From Rhabditophanes sp. KR3021 (lineage: Eukaryota; Nematoda; Chromadorea; Rhabditida; Alloionematidae), in the NCBI GenBank assembly GCA_963281155.1, contig CAUJLY010000002.1, positions 4,464,001 through 4,528,000 of the forward strand: a DNA stretch of 64,000 nucleotides, written 5' to 3'. The notes beneath the pieces were generated by a model. That model made no database searches, had not been told where the DNA came from, and saw only the letters and a program-made list of their open reading frames with translations. Within the stretch, counting starts at the first letter, position 1, and each line of letters starts with the position of its first letter. Position numbers and translations under genes: made by a program. This document shows positions 21,922-34,000 of the stretch, piece after piece.

Positions 21922-24058
21922 TTACTTGTTACGTTTGCCTTTGTTGGCTTTTCCATAACGATCACGAGCACCAGGTTTTGAATGACCGCCTCTGCCACGG
22001 GCCAATTCTTCTTCATCCAAGTCAGAGGAGTCTCCATCACTTGAGCTTCCATCTTCAGAAGATTCGTCGCTACTGCCTTTCTTGCCTTCTTCTTCATCAC
22101 TTTCTTCTTCATCTTCATCAGAAGAGTCCGAATCAGAGATGTTATCATCTGAAGTATCTTTAGTTATTTCTTCATTGCCGCCCAAATCCACAAAGTCAAC
22201 ATCGTTTTCTTCAATTTCATCTCCAGCTTCATTCAACTTAGCTGATTCGGGGAGATGTCCTTCTGATTTCAAAATTCTAGCTTCGTCGGGAGTATACTTT
22301 AAGATAACGTCGGCTTTGGCATCTTGATAGTCACGAAGGCCAATCAAAATGATATCTCCTGCATTAATTTGAATTAATATTGTACATTTAAGGAAACTAT
22401 ATATCAGAGATTTCTTTTTAAAAGAACATTTTTTTAATTTTAAATATTAGTTACTTCCAAACTTGTTGTCGTTTTTAATGTATTTACTATTATTAAGTTG
22501 TAACGTTTACTAATAGGTGTTTCTATATTTTTAGTTGCCCGCTCACTCAAACAGGAGTAAACTATGGAGGAAAACTGTAATTGATATTTTGCGAAGGCTA
22601 GAGAAGCGACTAAGAATTTTAGTGCTGCTCAATTGATGGATCTTTTAATTGTAGAAACTGCTGGTGAAAGAACATGAATTTTTATGTAATCAAGACTAAG
22701 AATCGAAGAGAGCATTCTGGAGTTAGAACTTACAATGCTACTAATGAAATTGCCAGGTATGCTGGTCACACAAGTGATATAGCTTATAAACTTCACGGAC
22801 ATGGCCTCTTGTCAGTTAAGGAAGAATAATTAATCAATTCATGGGATCAGTGTCTAGCTCAAGGTGTAGAGCAAATAGTTGAAGTCAGACTCTTCAAGTT
22901 GAATGGAGAAATATGGTACTCCCCCAAAGCTGCCTATGCTCTAGAAAGAATCTATATCGCTACTTTTGAAGATTCTTTAAATTTGGAAATGGGTAATATC
23001 TCTACAGAATTTGAAGCATAGCAAGTTAAGAAAATGGGTCAGCATTTGAGAGATGTCATTAATGGCGAGAAAGTTGGGTACAAAAAGGCAAGACGCGCTG
23101 AATGTCGATTTTAAAACCAAAGTTTAATTGCACAAGAAATGCCATCTCAAGCTTAAAACTGAAGCATCAATATGCGCAGAAGAAGTTTATTGTACACACT
23201 GCAAGATGGTTGTCTGTGATAATCGCAAATTAGATACTCACAACAAATTACGCCGGCGCGAAGAACTGCGTATCACGGAACTAAGCCACAACACCGAGTT
23301 TAACGTCTATGAATGGTTGAACAAAGTTTGGCCAAGTTGAAAAACTGTTTCTAGTGAGCATCAAGCCTATGTCTATTTTCTACTCGATTCAAGAGAAGCC
23401 GATGACATTCTCTCCAACTATCCAATCTTCAAAAAACGAGTTTACTATGTAGGGGAGTCAAGAAGGTAAGAGAGGATTGATAAACACTTTATGAACTACA
23501 ATCATGCTCTTAAGAATGGTGACTTGTTCGGCAGAAAGGAGTTTAGAATGGGTAAAAGTAAGAACCATTCATCTTAAGCTGCCAGTGCCTTCTAAGAGTT
23601 AGCTGAGAAGCTTGAGTTTATCTTAATGAAAAAATCAAGCACCCGATCACCAATTGTGATTATGGCAAATGCTCTATGCCAGATGTCCAAGCTTCAGATG
23701 ACTAGGGATGATTAATTTTAATATGTTTTTGACTTCCTCATTTAACTAGTTTTCTTTTAATAAAATATTTGTATGAACGTGTGATATACCTGTGTTTATC
23801 CAAACTTTTTTACGCATTTTTCCACGGATATGGCACAAACGCTCTTTTCCATCAAAGCAAAAAGCTATCAAACGACCATTTCCAAGCATCTTCAAAACTT
23901 GAGCGTATTCTAAAAATGGAAGTGAGTAATTAATAAATAATTAAGCTTAATCTACCTTGATCATCAGAATCTTTCTTGATCAACTCTCTTTTCATAAAGT
24001 CGGACTCATTCTTTCCACGTCTACGATTCTTTCCTCCCTTTCCCTTATTTTTAGGCAT
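21922..24058 (-). CDS. EIF1A: translation initiation factor eIF1A with long C-terminal extension
   Basis: Three exons on the minus strand: 24058-23956, 23909-23790 and 22358-21922; 219 residues. Residues 1-115 match eIF1A closely: basic N-terminal tail [20 protein letters not shown], the OB fold with [20 protein letters not shown] and [12 protein letters not shown], then [20 protein letters not shown]. eIF1A binds the 40S A site and, with eIF1, controls scanning and start-codon selection. Typical animal proteins are about 144 residues and end in an acidic tail; here the tail continues about 75 residues, first Ser/Asp/Glu-rich and then basic and Gly/Arg-rich (RGRGG, ending [10 protein letters not shown]). 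The second intron (22359-23789, 1,431 bases) carries a decayed gene on the opposite strand. A 3' splice site (tttatttatag) lies ten bases before the ATG. Confidence 0.95.
22563..23716 (+). pseudogene. decayed gene inside eIF1A intron, with GIY-YIG-like C-terminus
   Basis: The plus strand of eIF1A intron 2 contains protein-like sequence spread over more than one frame with several stops. One long segment reads [20 protein letters not shown] and continues past single stop codons to about 23110. A second (about 23128-23570) has [13 protein letters not shown], a possible zinc-binding cluster, and then YVYFLLDS, about 20 residues, VYYVGES and ERIDKH. That spacing resembles GIY-YIG nuclease domains of the LEM-3/ANKLE1 type, but the call is tentative. 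Stops interrupt both halves, so it cannot encode an intact protein as read. It is antisense to the host gene. The origin (transposon, virus or duplicated gene) is unknown. Confidence 0.55.
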
Positions 24059-24409
24059 AGTGACTTATCTATAAATAAAAAGAAACCACTATTAAACGAA
24101 TACAGAAATCTTAAACGTGTTTAAAATAGCATCAGGCAAAGCAGAATGTCGAAATAAATGAAAAAAATCACGTTTATGAACTTATGGTAAATACAATAAT
24201 TTTTGGTAATTAACGTACAATTAATTAACACTTGTTAAAGGAAATGGATAATATTACGAAAGAAAAGAGTACAAATACATAATAGATATTGTAAAATAAA
24301 TGTGTATATGTTCGCACATATTTCAACACGACTGTCTTAGTTTAGTTTGGAAGGAAGTGTACTGATATTGTGTTGATTCGGTTCATATTAACAAGTATTT
24401 TTTGACACC
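24059..24409. promoter_or_regulatory. bidirectional promoter interval, eIF1A / NDUFS5
   Basis: The 351 bases between two divergent start codons of strongly expressed housekeeping genes must contain both promoters. The eIF1A side shows a 3' splice acceptor ten bases from its ATG (plus-strand 24069-24070 are the complement of its terminal AG). No clear TATA element was identified. Confidence 0.5.
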
Positions 24410-24864
24410 ATGTCAGGAAATATCATAAATGAAAATTTTAGCACTTTAACTCCTTTAGTGAAAACACCTATCGGAGATGCTTTTAATCTGCCACTTTCTC
24501 AACAAGGTTTGTTTGTATTTGTTTATTAATCATTAACGATAAATGTCTTAGGAAAACCATGTGGTTTCTTTGAAGCTCAATTTTACCGATGTGTCGAAGC
24601 ATATGGAGCTAAATTAGGAAGAAAATATTGTGATCTTGAACATCGTGACTTTAAGGAGTGCATCGTTGGCGATAAACAAGTAAATTGTTGTTATCAATTA
24701 TAGGTATCTTAATGTGATCATTTCAGAAAAAAAGAGCTGATGCTATTCGCAAAGAAAGATGGAACCAATATTTGTCAGGCAAAATTGAAGCACCATTCGT
24801 TGACAAGCATCCAGAACCAGGTGTGTACAAGCCAGATTATTTTTCAAACAATAGAATTCATTAG
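24410..24864 (+). CDS. NDUFS5: NADH:ubiquinone oxidoreductase subunit S5 (15 kDa)
   Basis: Three exons, 24410-24506, 24552-24679 and 24727-24864, encoding 120 residues (human 106). It has a twin CX9C motif: CGFFEAQFYRC and CDLEHRDFKEC, spaced as in NDUFS5, followed by the basic helix RADAIRKERW that matches RRAGTIRKQR of the vertebrate protein, and a Pro-rich tail with HPEPG. Twin CX9C proteins are imported into the mitochondrial intermembrane space by the Mia40 disulfide relay; NDUFS5 is an accessory subunit of complex I. The N-terminal 35 residues are not conserved and no cleavable presequence is evident, as usual for this class. Confidence 0.88.
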
Positions 24865-25238
24865 GAAAACATTTACGAATTGTTTGTTCTTTATTGATAT
24901 AGATGAAATGACTCTTTTAACTAAATAAATGTATGTGTCTTAATTATACAATTATGCCAACTTTGTTATCAATTCTTTAAAATACATATATCCAATTATC
25001 AGCAGACTTTTAATTAAAATGTTTCAATTTGATCTGTCTATTTTTAATGTATCAAATTTATCTATCTTTATTTTTATTTGTCCCTCACTCATCATAAAGT
25101 GCCTTAACTTACGACCGCCTCACTAGTGGAATGAATATGATGTGAGGATAGAATAACACAATTTAGCTCATCTGTTCATTATCAGCATTGATCGCCACCA
25201 AAACTATTATCTTGTCACATTTATATATTTACCTAAGT

Positions 25239-26116
25239 ATGACTAAATTAAAGAATAACAATAAGATAACTGATAATAATATCAATCACATAGAGCTCCA
25301 TGCAGCGTTAATTGGGATGCGTGGTTCAGGTAAATCCGGTGAGCTTTAGTATTCATTTGTTCAGTTTTAAACGATTATTTCGCAGCTCTAACGGTCAAAT
25401 ACATAAGTCGCCGATTCATTGGAAATTATGATCCAGAGATCGAAGAAACGTACTGTCACAAGGAATCAATTTTGGGGGAATCTGTAATGGTATGGCTTAT
25501 GGACACTGTTGATAGTTATAGTAGAGATTCTTCTCGTTATTTTGCCTGGGCGGATATTTACATTGTAGTTTATGACGTCACAAGCCAGTTGTCTTTTCAG
25601 TATGCGGAGAATTTATTAAGACAAATTAATTCACATGAGCATTCTCTTTGTTCAAGAAGCCACAAAACACTGTTGTTAGGAAACAAAACAGATCTCGAAA
25701 GGTAGTTACATTTTATTATAGTTTCGAAAATAAACACCTTAGTATAATTTAGATATCGACAAGTTAGTGAATCCGAAGGGGAAAAATTGGCAAAGCAGCA
25801 TAAAGTCTTGTTTGGAGAAGTTAGTGCGGCCGAAGATCATTCAAGAGTTGCAGCCATATTTCACAAACCAATCATTTCTTTAATTAACGAAAAAAGTGCA
25901 AGGCGATCCCCATCTCCTCGTTTATATTCCAGTGACTCCGAAGTCCAAGCAAGAATTAAGACAAGTACAAGTTTTAGTGGAGCATTGAAGAGTGTTGCTA
26001 GATCAAGTACAATCAGAAGATCAAAAAGCCCTTCTTCAATGGAACGGCAGCATAAATTGTCCTTTGGTTCTAAAACTAAGACAGGAAGTAAATTATTAAA
26101 AGTTATTTCACAATAA
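25239..26116 (+). CDS. RASL12: Ras-like GTPase, RASL12 type
   Basis: Three exons, 25239-25338, 25386-25701 and 25753-26116; 259 residues. The P-loop is GMRGSGKSALTVKYISRRFI, with switch I region YDPEIEETY; both match RASL12 (GKSALTVKF...YDPNLEDTY). The G3 motif is DTVD rather than the Ras DTAG, as expected for this atypical subfamily, so intrinsic GTP hydrolysis may differ. G4 is LLLGNKTDLERYRQVS and G5 is VSA. A Ser/Arg-rich C-terminal tail of about 80 residues (RSPSPR, RRSKSPSS) ends without a CAAX box, so membrane attachment by prenylation is not expected. RASL11 or RERG are the closest alternatives. It is convergent with RTF2, with only 45 bases between stop codons. Confidence 0.85.
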
Positions 26117-26130
26117 TTCTTAAATCAAAG

Positions 26131-26160
26131 TTTATTTCAAAATAATGTTGCAACAATAAA
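26131..26160. terminator. interlocked polyadenylation signals, RASL12 and RTF2
   Basis: AATAAA at 26155-26160 (for RASL12) abuts the RTF2 stop codon at 26162-26164. TTTATT at 26131-26136 is the minus-strand AATAAA for RTF2, 15 bases from the RASL12 stop. Cleavage 10-30 bases past either signal would fall at or inside the other gene's last codons, so the two mature 3' ends probably overlap. Confidence 0.55.
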
Positions 26161-26161
26161 A

Positions 26162-26844
26162 TTAATTTTGTTTGGCTTTCTTTAACATATTCGCCGAGAT
26201 CAGTACTTCTTTTACATCCTTTCTCTTTCTACTGCTTTTTTGCGAGGATTCGTTTATTTTTTGCTTGTAACCTGCTAATGTCGCATCATCTGGATTAATG
26301 ACTATCAAATCGTCCACATGGTATTCTCCCCCGCACACATGACAAGCATCAGACTGTACTTCTTTTACAGCTTTTTCCGAAAATACACATCCACATTTCC
26401 AATTAATGAAAAACTTATAAAACCCATTCATTGGTAATGATGTGACTGGACACATGAATTGAGTTTCATTGTGATCGATGGAGCTACCTCCCTTATCCAT
26501 TTTATCAACATACGTGTTGTTGTCTGTCAAATTTGCTTCTTTAATATCCTTCATTTTCTTGATGTGCTTGGTTTCTTCGCTTTTAGCAAGACTTTTAGAC
26601 AACATAGCGTCAAATAATGCTTCTTTATTGTACAACCTAAAATGAAAGTATTAAAATAGACTTATTAGAAATAAAGTTACCTTCCCAATTTGTCTATCGC
26701 AACAGGTTTTCGTAGCTTCTCTTGAGTCAATTGACAAATTTTCCATTTCAAAGCTAAAACTACATTTTTGTCTATTTTCTCATCTCTCTTCTTTGTTTTA
26801 ACAAGTTCGCACCTTTTTGGAATCGTTCCGCCATCTGCTCCCAT
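26162..26844 (-). CDS. RTF2: replication termination factor 2 homologue
   Basis: Two exons on the minus strand, 26844-26681 and 26636-26162; 212 residues. The N-terminus MGADGGTIPKRCELVK is the diagnostic Rtf2 signature, followed by GRLYNKEAL across the splice. The Rtf2 C2HC2/RING-like region has FMCPVTSLPMNGFYKF, CGCVFSEKAVKE and CHVCG, then DDLIVINP. The C-terminus is a short Lys/Arg-rich tail. Rtf2 proteins act at stalled replication forks and in splicing in other organisms. The length is somewhat below the vertebrate protein (about 300). The only intron is 44 bases. Confidence 0.93.
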
Positions 26845-29122
26845 CTTCGATTAAGATTAATTAAATAATTACAATAATACGTACTTAAATAGTCAAGTTA
26901 ATAGGATATTGTTATTACTCTTCAACAAATTTGACAAAACTCTTGCCACGAACCATTTTAGCAGCCCGTGTATTCAATTCGGCGCAAAACAAACTCAATC
27001 GAGCATTATTTTTGCACTTATTTATTAATGCCAAAGTCTGTCCACATTTAAACAAACAATTAATGTTTATTTACTTCAAACATTATTGTTGAATTAAATG
27101 GAAACACGTTATCAACAAATACAATAATCTGTTTATAATACCTCATACTATTTATATAATTATTTATTTGATTATTTGATTATTTATTCAAGTCCTGTGT
27201 CACCAATTTAATTATTCATCACCATACTAGTCATAATGTACCTTTATCACTGTCATTTTTTAAAACTACAAGAGTATTCTTTTAATCAAAGGTATCTGTT
27301 ACATTTGAAAGAATATAAATTTTGATTTTGATACACACATATTTATACAACTTATTCTATATTAAGTGGCCACAAACCAATTAATTTGTGTTTAGGTCAG
27401 GAAGAAGAAGTGTGATAAATGTTTCCTAATTTTATGGCAGATATCCTCTTTGATTTTAAAGTGTGCGTATCTATGTTTACAAGAACATTTAAGAATTAAC
27501 GCACAAAGAGACAATTAACTTTTGATTGAAGTTACTCTAGGGAATAGAGTGAATGTAATTTATATGCCCCTCCACCAGTTTTATTGTACTAAATTTAGTA
27601 AACTAAATATATAGTGGGGAAAGGATTTTGTATATAATAAAATATTTGGTGTGGCAGTCAGCCTATTCTATAATAAATATTATAGATATTAACTGTTTTA
27701 TCTTTAAGATCTGTATAATAATATCTCGCCCGTCTACCATCTCAACTTTTTGATAATTGTTAGACGGCGGCCGTCAAAGTCACCTTTGAGCTCTCTTTGT
27801 CAGCTATGACTTACATTTACATTGTTCGTCTTTGTGTGCGCGAAACAATATGAATACTCCTTCCTAAAACCTTTCCCAAGTTCATATTCAAATATGTGAT
27901 CACCATCCTAATGGCGTCTCTTGGTTGATTGTGTTGCCGCAGCCATCGTTCGACTGTTGTCGTTTATAAAATGTCTTTTGTTCAAACAGTACATACACAA
28001 ACGAATCGTATTTAAATTGTGACTCATTTCGACGTCAAGTTTCACCTCAACCGTAGAGTCTTCTTAATCATTCCAATGATCTGTTTTTATCTTGCAGTTT
28101 GGCCTATTTTTCTCTACCAATTAAATAAATATCAAGTGCTAATATTGTCAATATCTTCAATATTTATAATATTATTAATTTAAAATAATTAATATCTTCA
28201 ACATGTATAGTCTTAAATATCAGTAGAAATTCCTATATCAATTACTTATTTTTAGCGCTATTTTAAACACGATTGAATTTATACATTTGACTAATATTTT
28301 CGACACTAAAGTTCTCATTAAACTCATTCGTTGAGCGCGACATAAGCGTTAAACTTGTTAAAGCATAATTTGTCAACTGAAACAAATTATAAAAAATGAA
28401 TGTTTTGTTTAGTGTGATTTTGAGCTTTCGCTTCAATTAATGTGCAATAGTACAGCGTTGAATAAGAACTTTTTTATTTACGTGACATGATATTCAACCA
28501 TTTTTTGCAATTATCTTCAAACAACAATTTATTCCCTTTCATTAAAAACGTGTTTGAAGCTTCACATTTATGCTTACTTATATTGTGAAATATTTATAGA
28601 TATGACATTCAAATAAGATAACATTGGCCTATGTGGTATCAAACAAAATTGTCAATGATATTTCCCGAATTATGAAAAAATTTCATATTCACCTAACTAA
28701 ATAAACTAGTAATTATTTTGTTCTTATTGTTAGTAGTATTAGTCATATTAAAGCTGGTGATTTATTGTAAAAAGAGTCTAGTTGTTGCACCATTTTATCA
28801 TTACTTGTCAAAGTTTGATAATCACTCAAAAATAATACATAAAATATGTTACAAAATATGTTATAAAATATTATAAATACATTGCACATTTGACATTCAG
28901 CAAAAATATCTTAGAATTGTGTGCATTCTTTTTATGATTTGAAGGTAAATGTTACATTAGTTGTGGAAAGGCTTGATCTTAACGTTATTTTAATATATTT
29001 GCATTATTTGCATCAACTCATACTCATAATAATTTAGATATTAATGCCTAGTTTACAACATTAACGTAAACTGTCGCATCAAACCACACAATTTATAGCT
29101 ATAAAAACTACTACTATTTGTT
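26845..29122. other. long divergent intergenic region, RTF2 / CSK
   Basis: 2.3 kb with no supported coding sequence on either strand. A GC-richer patch at about 27725-27800 contains an imperfect inverted repeat (ccgtcta at 27730 and tagacgg at 27761). I searched this stretch for an SH3-coding exon of CSK and saw none. An acceptor-like atttatag ends at 29098, but TAA follows in the CSK frame before the ATG. Confidence 0.5.
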
Positions 29123-30384
29123 ATGGTTACAAGCTCATACAATCCTAAAATGCCGCCGCCTACCAATAATACGAGTATAATGATGCAAATGCCCTGGTTG
29201 CACGGCAAAATCTCAAGAGAAAGAACAGAGAAGATTCTAGCAACTACTGCAAATGGGACCTTTCTTATTAGAGAATCTACTAATTATCCGGGAGACTATA
29301 CACTGTGCTTAAGTTTTGATGGGAAGGTAGAGCATTATAGAATTCATTTGTTAGAAAATTCGCATTATACTTGTGATCATGAGGCAGTGTTTCCTAATCT
29401 GATACAACTAGTGGCTCATTATAAAAGAGATGCTGACGGTTTGTGTCATGAGTTGGTATCACCTGTTATATCTGAAAATATCAAGAATCACCTTGAGAAT
29501 TCTAATTTTGATGCTAAGATAGTCGAGTTTAGAAAAGCTGGAATATTAGTGAACAGGAAAGATGTAAAAGTGGGAGAAATTATTGGAAGAGGCGAATTCG
29601 GTGACGTATTTGCAGGATTTTTCCTTGGCCAAAAAGTAGCTGTTAAAAGTCTGAAAAACGGAATAACCAGTGATTTATTAACTGAAGCAAAATTTATGAG
29701 TCAGCTGAATAATGTTCATTTAGTTGCGTTAATTGGAGTTGTCATGGATGGCACAAGAGAAGTAAATATTTTGACTGAGTTCATGGCAAACGGAAATTTA
29801 GTTGACTTTCTCAGATCTCGTGGGCGATATCAATTGGAAAAAATTCAATTGATAAAGTTTGCTTTAAATGTCGCCGATGGAATGAGGTACATGGAAGCCA
29901 ATAGACTGGTTCATAGAGATTTAGGTAAGTTCTCTATAATCCGACATATTTTTTAATATATCCATTTCCAGCTTGTCGTAATATTTTATTGGACGAGGCG
30001 TACTGTGCAAAAATCAGTGATTTTGGATTAGCTCAGTCTGTAGACAATCCTACCACACAATCAAAAAGTCAATTCTTTCCTATCAAATGGACGGCAGTTG
30101 AAGCTTTAAGGAGTGGAGTATTTACAAGTCAGACAGATGTATGGTCATTCGGCGTCATTTTATGGGAGATTTTTTCCTTCGCTCGAATTCCATATCCTCG
30201 TATATTAATACAAGATGTAGTTCGTCATATCGAACAAGGCTATCGAATGGAACCACCAGAAGATTGTCCAGTATCAATAAGCAACATCATGACAAAAACG
30301 TGGGACTCAAATCCGGAAAACAGACCAACATTTGTGCAGCTGTGTCGGATGCTAGAGGATATAATAGCCAAAAAACTCTATTAA
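29123..30384 (+). CDS. CSK: C-terminal Src kinase lacking the SH3 domain
   Basis: Two exons, 29123-29924 and 29972-30384 (404 aa; vertebrate CSK is 450). An SH2 domain (about 25-110) has WLHGKISRER and the phosphotyrosine pocket FLIRESTNYPGDYTLCLSFD, almost identical to CSK. The kinase domain (about 148-400) has the glycine loop GRGEFG, Lys175, Glu188, HRDLACRN (Asp266, split by the 47-base intron) and DFG at 284-286. Like CSK it lacks an activation-loop autophosphorylation Tyr and a C-terminal regulatory Tyr. APE is AVE. CSK phosphorylates the inhibitory C-terminal Tyr of Src kinases. The SH3 domain normally preceding SH2 is missing: only a 22-residue polar leader remains, and in-frame TAA at 29102-29104 blocks extension upstream. 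An unlinked upstream exon cannot be wholly excluded. Confidence 0.93.
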
Positions 30385-31021
30385 AAGTAAATCATTTCCA
30401 GATCAAATTTGCTCAATCAAAAAATCAGTTGGTAGGGGTATTTTAAATGCCGCACAATATCAAGTTCTTTTATTTTTGCATCGCCAAAATCACTTGTACT
30501 CTTTAATCATAATAAGATTTGCCTTTTGTAAATAAAAAGTTTTATTCTACATATTTATTTAAAAACCGCTTTTATAACCTTTACTTTTACATTTAAATAA
30601 TAATATGCGCTCATAGAACAATGTTTTGTAATTATAGCGATTACATTAATACTATAAAGTTTAAGCTTATTTACGAGGACGTTATTTTACATCTACCAAC
30701 ACATTCATTAAAAATATAGTATTTGGTATAGTGCCACTTAACCACAAATCTTGGTACGACCAATCATTTGAATTTTTTGATGGCTTTTTTATTGTTCGGT
30801 GTACAGTGTTAACTACAAAATTGACACCAACCATTTTCTATTTATTGGTGAGAGTAATTGATTTGTTATCACTATTTAGAGATGACTGTACTATTAGTAA
30901 AATACAATATGTTTATAACGATCTATTATTTGTTGTTTATTTTGATTAACTCCCTACTAGTGTTTTATTGCATTGATATATTTTCAATTATAGGACTTTA
31001 TTTGTACATTAATGCCACCAA
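30385..31021 (+). other. CSK 3' flank to BLTP1 5' flank
   Basis: 637 bases between two same-strand genes. A candidate polyadenylation signal AATAAA lies near 30532. A 3' splice acceptor (ttttcaattatag) ends at 30993, 28 bases before the BLTP1 ATG. Short open frames here are not supported. Confidence 0.5.
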
Positions 31022-34000
31022 ATGGCTGATTCAACAAACTACGGGAAAATAGTCGACATCTCCAATACTTCCTTTATGGATTCAATTGGAGCTGTCACCT
31101 CTGAAAACAAGACAGACGTCATTCTAAGCTATAAGAATGTTGGTATCGGTTTTACAAATGGAGAAAGAGTTGTCGTATTTACAGCACAATTGCTAATAGC
31201 AGTATGGTTTATCTTTCTGATATTCTTTTTCTCCAGAATTGTAGCACTTATTGTGAAAGCTTTGATTAAATGGTATTTGAAGTTTTGTGGGTATGGCAAT
31301 GTCCACTTCGACTTGGGAAGCTTTGAAATCAACATTATCGCGGGTAAAATAATGTTTAGAAATGTTGTTATGGTCAACAATGACATGTCTTTGAAGATTA
31401 ATGATGGCTGGATTGTATTTTCGTACTGGAAGAAGTCACCTAAGCCACAAGATTTGATTTATCATATGTATGTCTTAAATGTATTTGTTGTTTTATCTAT
31501 TGTATTTCTAGGAATGACTCACGGCTCAAGTTTTCATTCAATGGCTTGACATTGCACGTTCACAATCGTCTAGACCTGTACAAGGACATGGCCAAGGGAA
31601 CAAACTTTGCACATTTATTCGATCATTTATGTAATGAAGGCCCGAAAGTTGTAAATAGGAAGGGAGATGAAATCAAATTAATGATGAAATCTGACAGCTG
31701 GTATGATAGTTTATGGGCATTAAGTGGAGCAATTAGAATAGACATTTATGCGGGAAAGATTATTCTTGGAAATCATTGTTTGCCTTCCGCTTTTGTTACC
31801 AGTTTTGAAAATATGAAGTTAAAAATGCACCTCTCAAATTCAACTAACCAATATGATCGCAACTTACTGAAGGTTAAAGCATCGATGGAAAGTGTAAAAA
31901 TGTTGTTCGTCAAATCAACGGATTGTGAATTAGGACTTTTATTCAATCCACCTAGAACAATGGGTCATGGTAAAAAAACGTTTATTCTTAAAAATACAAT
32001 TAAAATATATAACACTATATTAATACTTCATAATCTGCTCCTCATGTCCACATTCTGAGATGTGCTTGAGAATCAGTTGACCAACTTCCGAGTTTACTTG
32101 GGGTTCATGTAAGGCGAAATCTAAGATGGCTTTTCACTTTGGCTGTTGGTGAGTTGACTACAAAGTGCATTGATAAGAATAGCTTCAACGTTTTCGTCAA
32201 TAGTCTTTCATGGATACTCTTTTTTGACAACAATCAACTTCTTTCCTGCAGTAACAACTTTGTTGAGAAATCTCTCCCTCTTGTCAAAAACAAAATCCTA
32301 ATTGAAAAAAGTGTTGAAGTTATTTCTGTGATTTATCATTCTTTGTGGCGTTTTATCTGATTCATCAGCATATTCGATGGCATATTGCTCATCTTCCAAT
32401 TTCCATCCATCAGCAAGAACAATAGAGTTTAAAAACAAGTAAGCACATCAAGCTTTGTCTTCTTTATTAGCATTGAGTTTGTCCAGTTGATTCTTAATTT
32501 TTACTGCTTTCACGAATGCTTGGTCTGGAGTATCCGTGACTCGAACCAACTTTTTGGGTAAATGATTTTGTTTTCATCTGTTTCATGAAGTACGTGACTT
32601 AGATATTCTCCAACCAATTCAGTTGCTTTGTACTCGACCATGGTGAGCAAGTCGTCCGTAACTGTTCCTTGTTGCAAGTTGGTAGAAGAGGGATTGGTAA
32701 TGATAATATTAATTTAAATTTACCTTTATAAACACCAATTGAGGCGATCTTAGGCGCTGAAATTAATAAGAATGAGTAATATACATTTAATTTGATGATA
32801 ATATAGGCGTAAATAGCCTGAGATAACATTGAAATTTGAAAGTAGCAAAGAACTGTTTGTACACAGTCTCTTTACATTTACTACTAAATAAAATGACATA
32901 TAAGTAACTAGCATTCAGTTAAATTCAAAAATAATAAACTGCTGATCTAAAACCTTATTTTTCATGAAACAGGATATGCCGTGCTCCATTCAGCTCAAAT
33001 GGATTTATTTTACTCTCAAGAATTATTGGGAATTCAATCAGACCTGCCACAATCTGCTAATGATCATGTTCCAACTTGGGATTCTTTGCTGCGTTTTGGA
33101 TCAAATACTGTTATTTCATGGGGCCCTTGGGCAGACAAGCAGAAAAATTTAATTTACAACTTCTTCTTTCCAAGTCCTTATGGAATTGTGACAGTCACAT
33201 CTATGCCGAAGCCAGGCCAAAGAAGAACTTACATCAACCATAATATGAAAATGAGTTTCTTTGCCGATGCCAATTTTGACATATGGTTTTTAAAAAATGA
33301 CGAGTTACAATCTCTGCAATCTAACTTCAAAAAAGGAACAATCATTGATATGTCTTTTCCATGGATTACAATGGAAGACGGCTACAAAACATACGTCAAA
33401 GGAACACTGATGAATTTAGAAATAGTAACTTCTTTGCCATTCAAAAAATTCATAAAATGTCAGTCTCTTTCAATCAACTTACTAATAGATTTTCCAAAGA
33501 ATTCAACTGCCCATCAATCGTGGAATTTAAATTTAGACTTCGACAAAGCTGCAATAACATTTATATGGGATCACAAAAGACTGTTGTCTGATTTAATCAC
33601 AGAATGGACAGCTGAAACTGTCCCTGATCTTAAGAATTTCGTTCCCTACACATGGAATATGAATATTATCTTTTCCAATACGTTTGAAATAGATATGTTG
33701 TTGAACGATAAAAATTGGGTAGACACTACAACCTTTGGATCTGCTCAAAATTTCATTGCTGCTGTCTGTGGAAATTATTTATCTGTCAAGTTTCCTTTAA
33801 GTTTCATCGACTTCTCTCCTAAAACTATTGAAACTAATTACGAAGTCGTTGCAACAGACAATATTTCATTGAAACTGAAATTGCCTGATAATTCGACCAC
33901 TCACTCATTATTCTACAATTTAATGCAAAATGCCAATGTTCATGTCAAAGGAAAGAAGCAACCATTTGAAGTGGGTGAATGGATAGAAATATGGAAGACA

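Noticed and set aside
21903..22347. Other-frame Ser-, His- or Met-rich frames over the eIF1A tail
   Set aside because: They are shadows of the repetitive acidic tail codons in other frames.
27725..27800. Inverted repeat ccgtcta/tagacgg in a GC-richer patch
   Set aside because: A seven-base stem with a 24-base loop is weak and no RNA gene features surround it.
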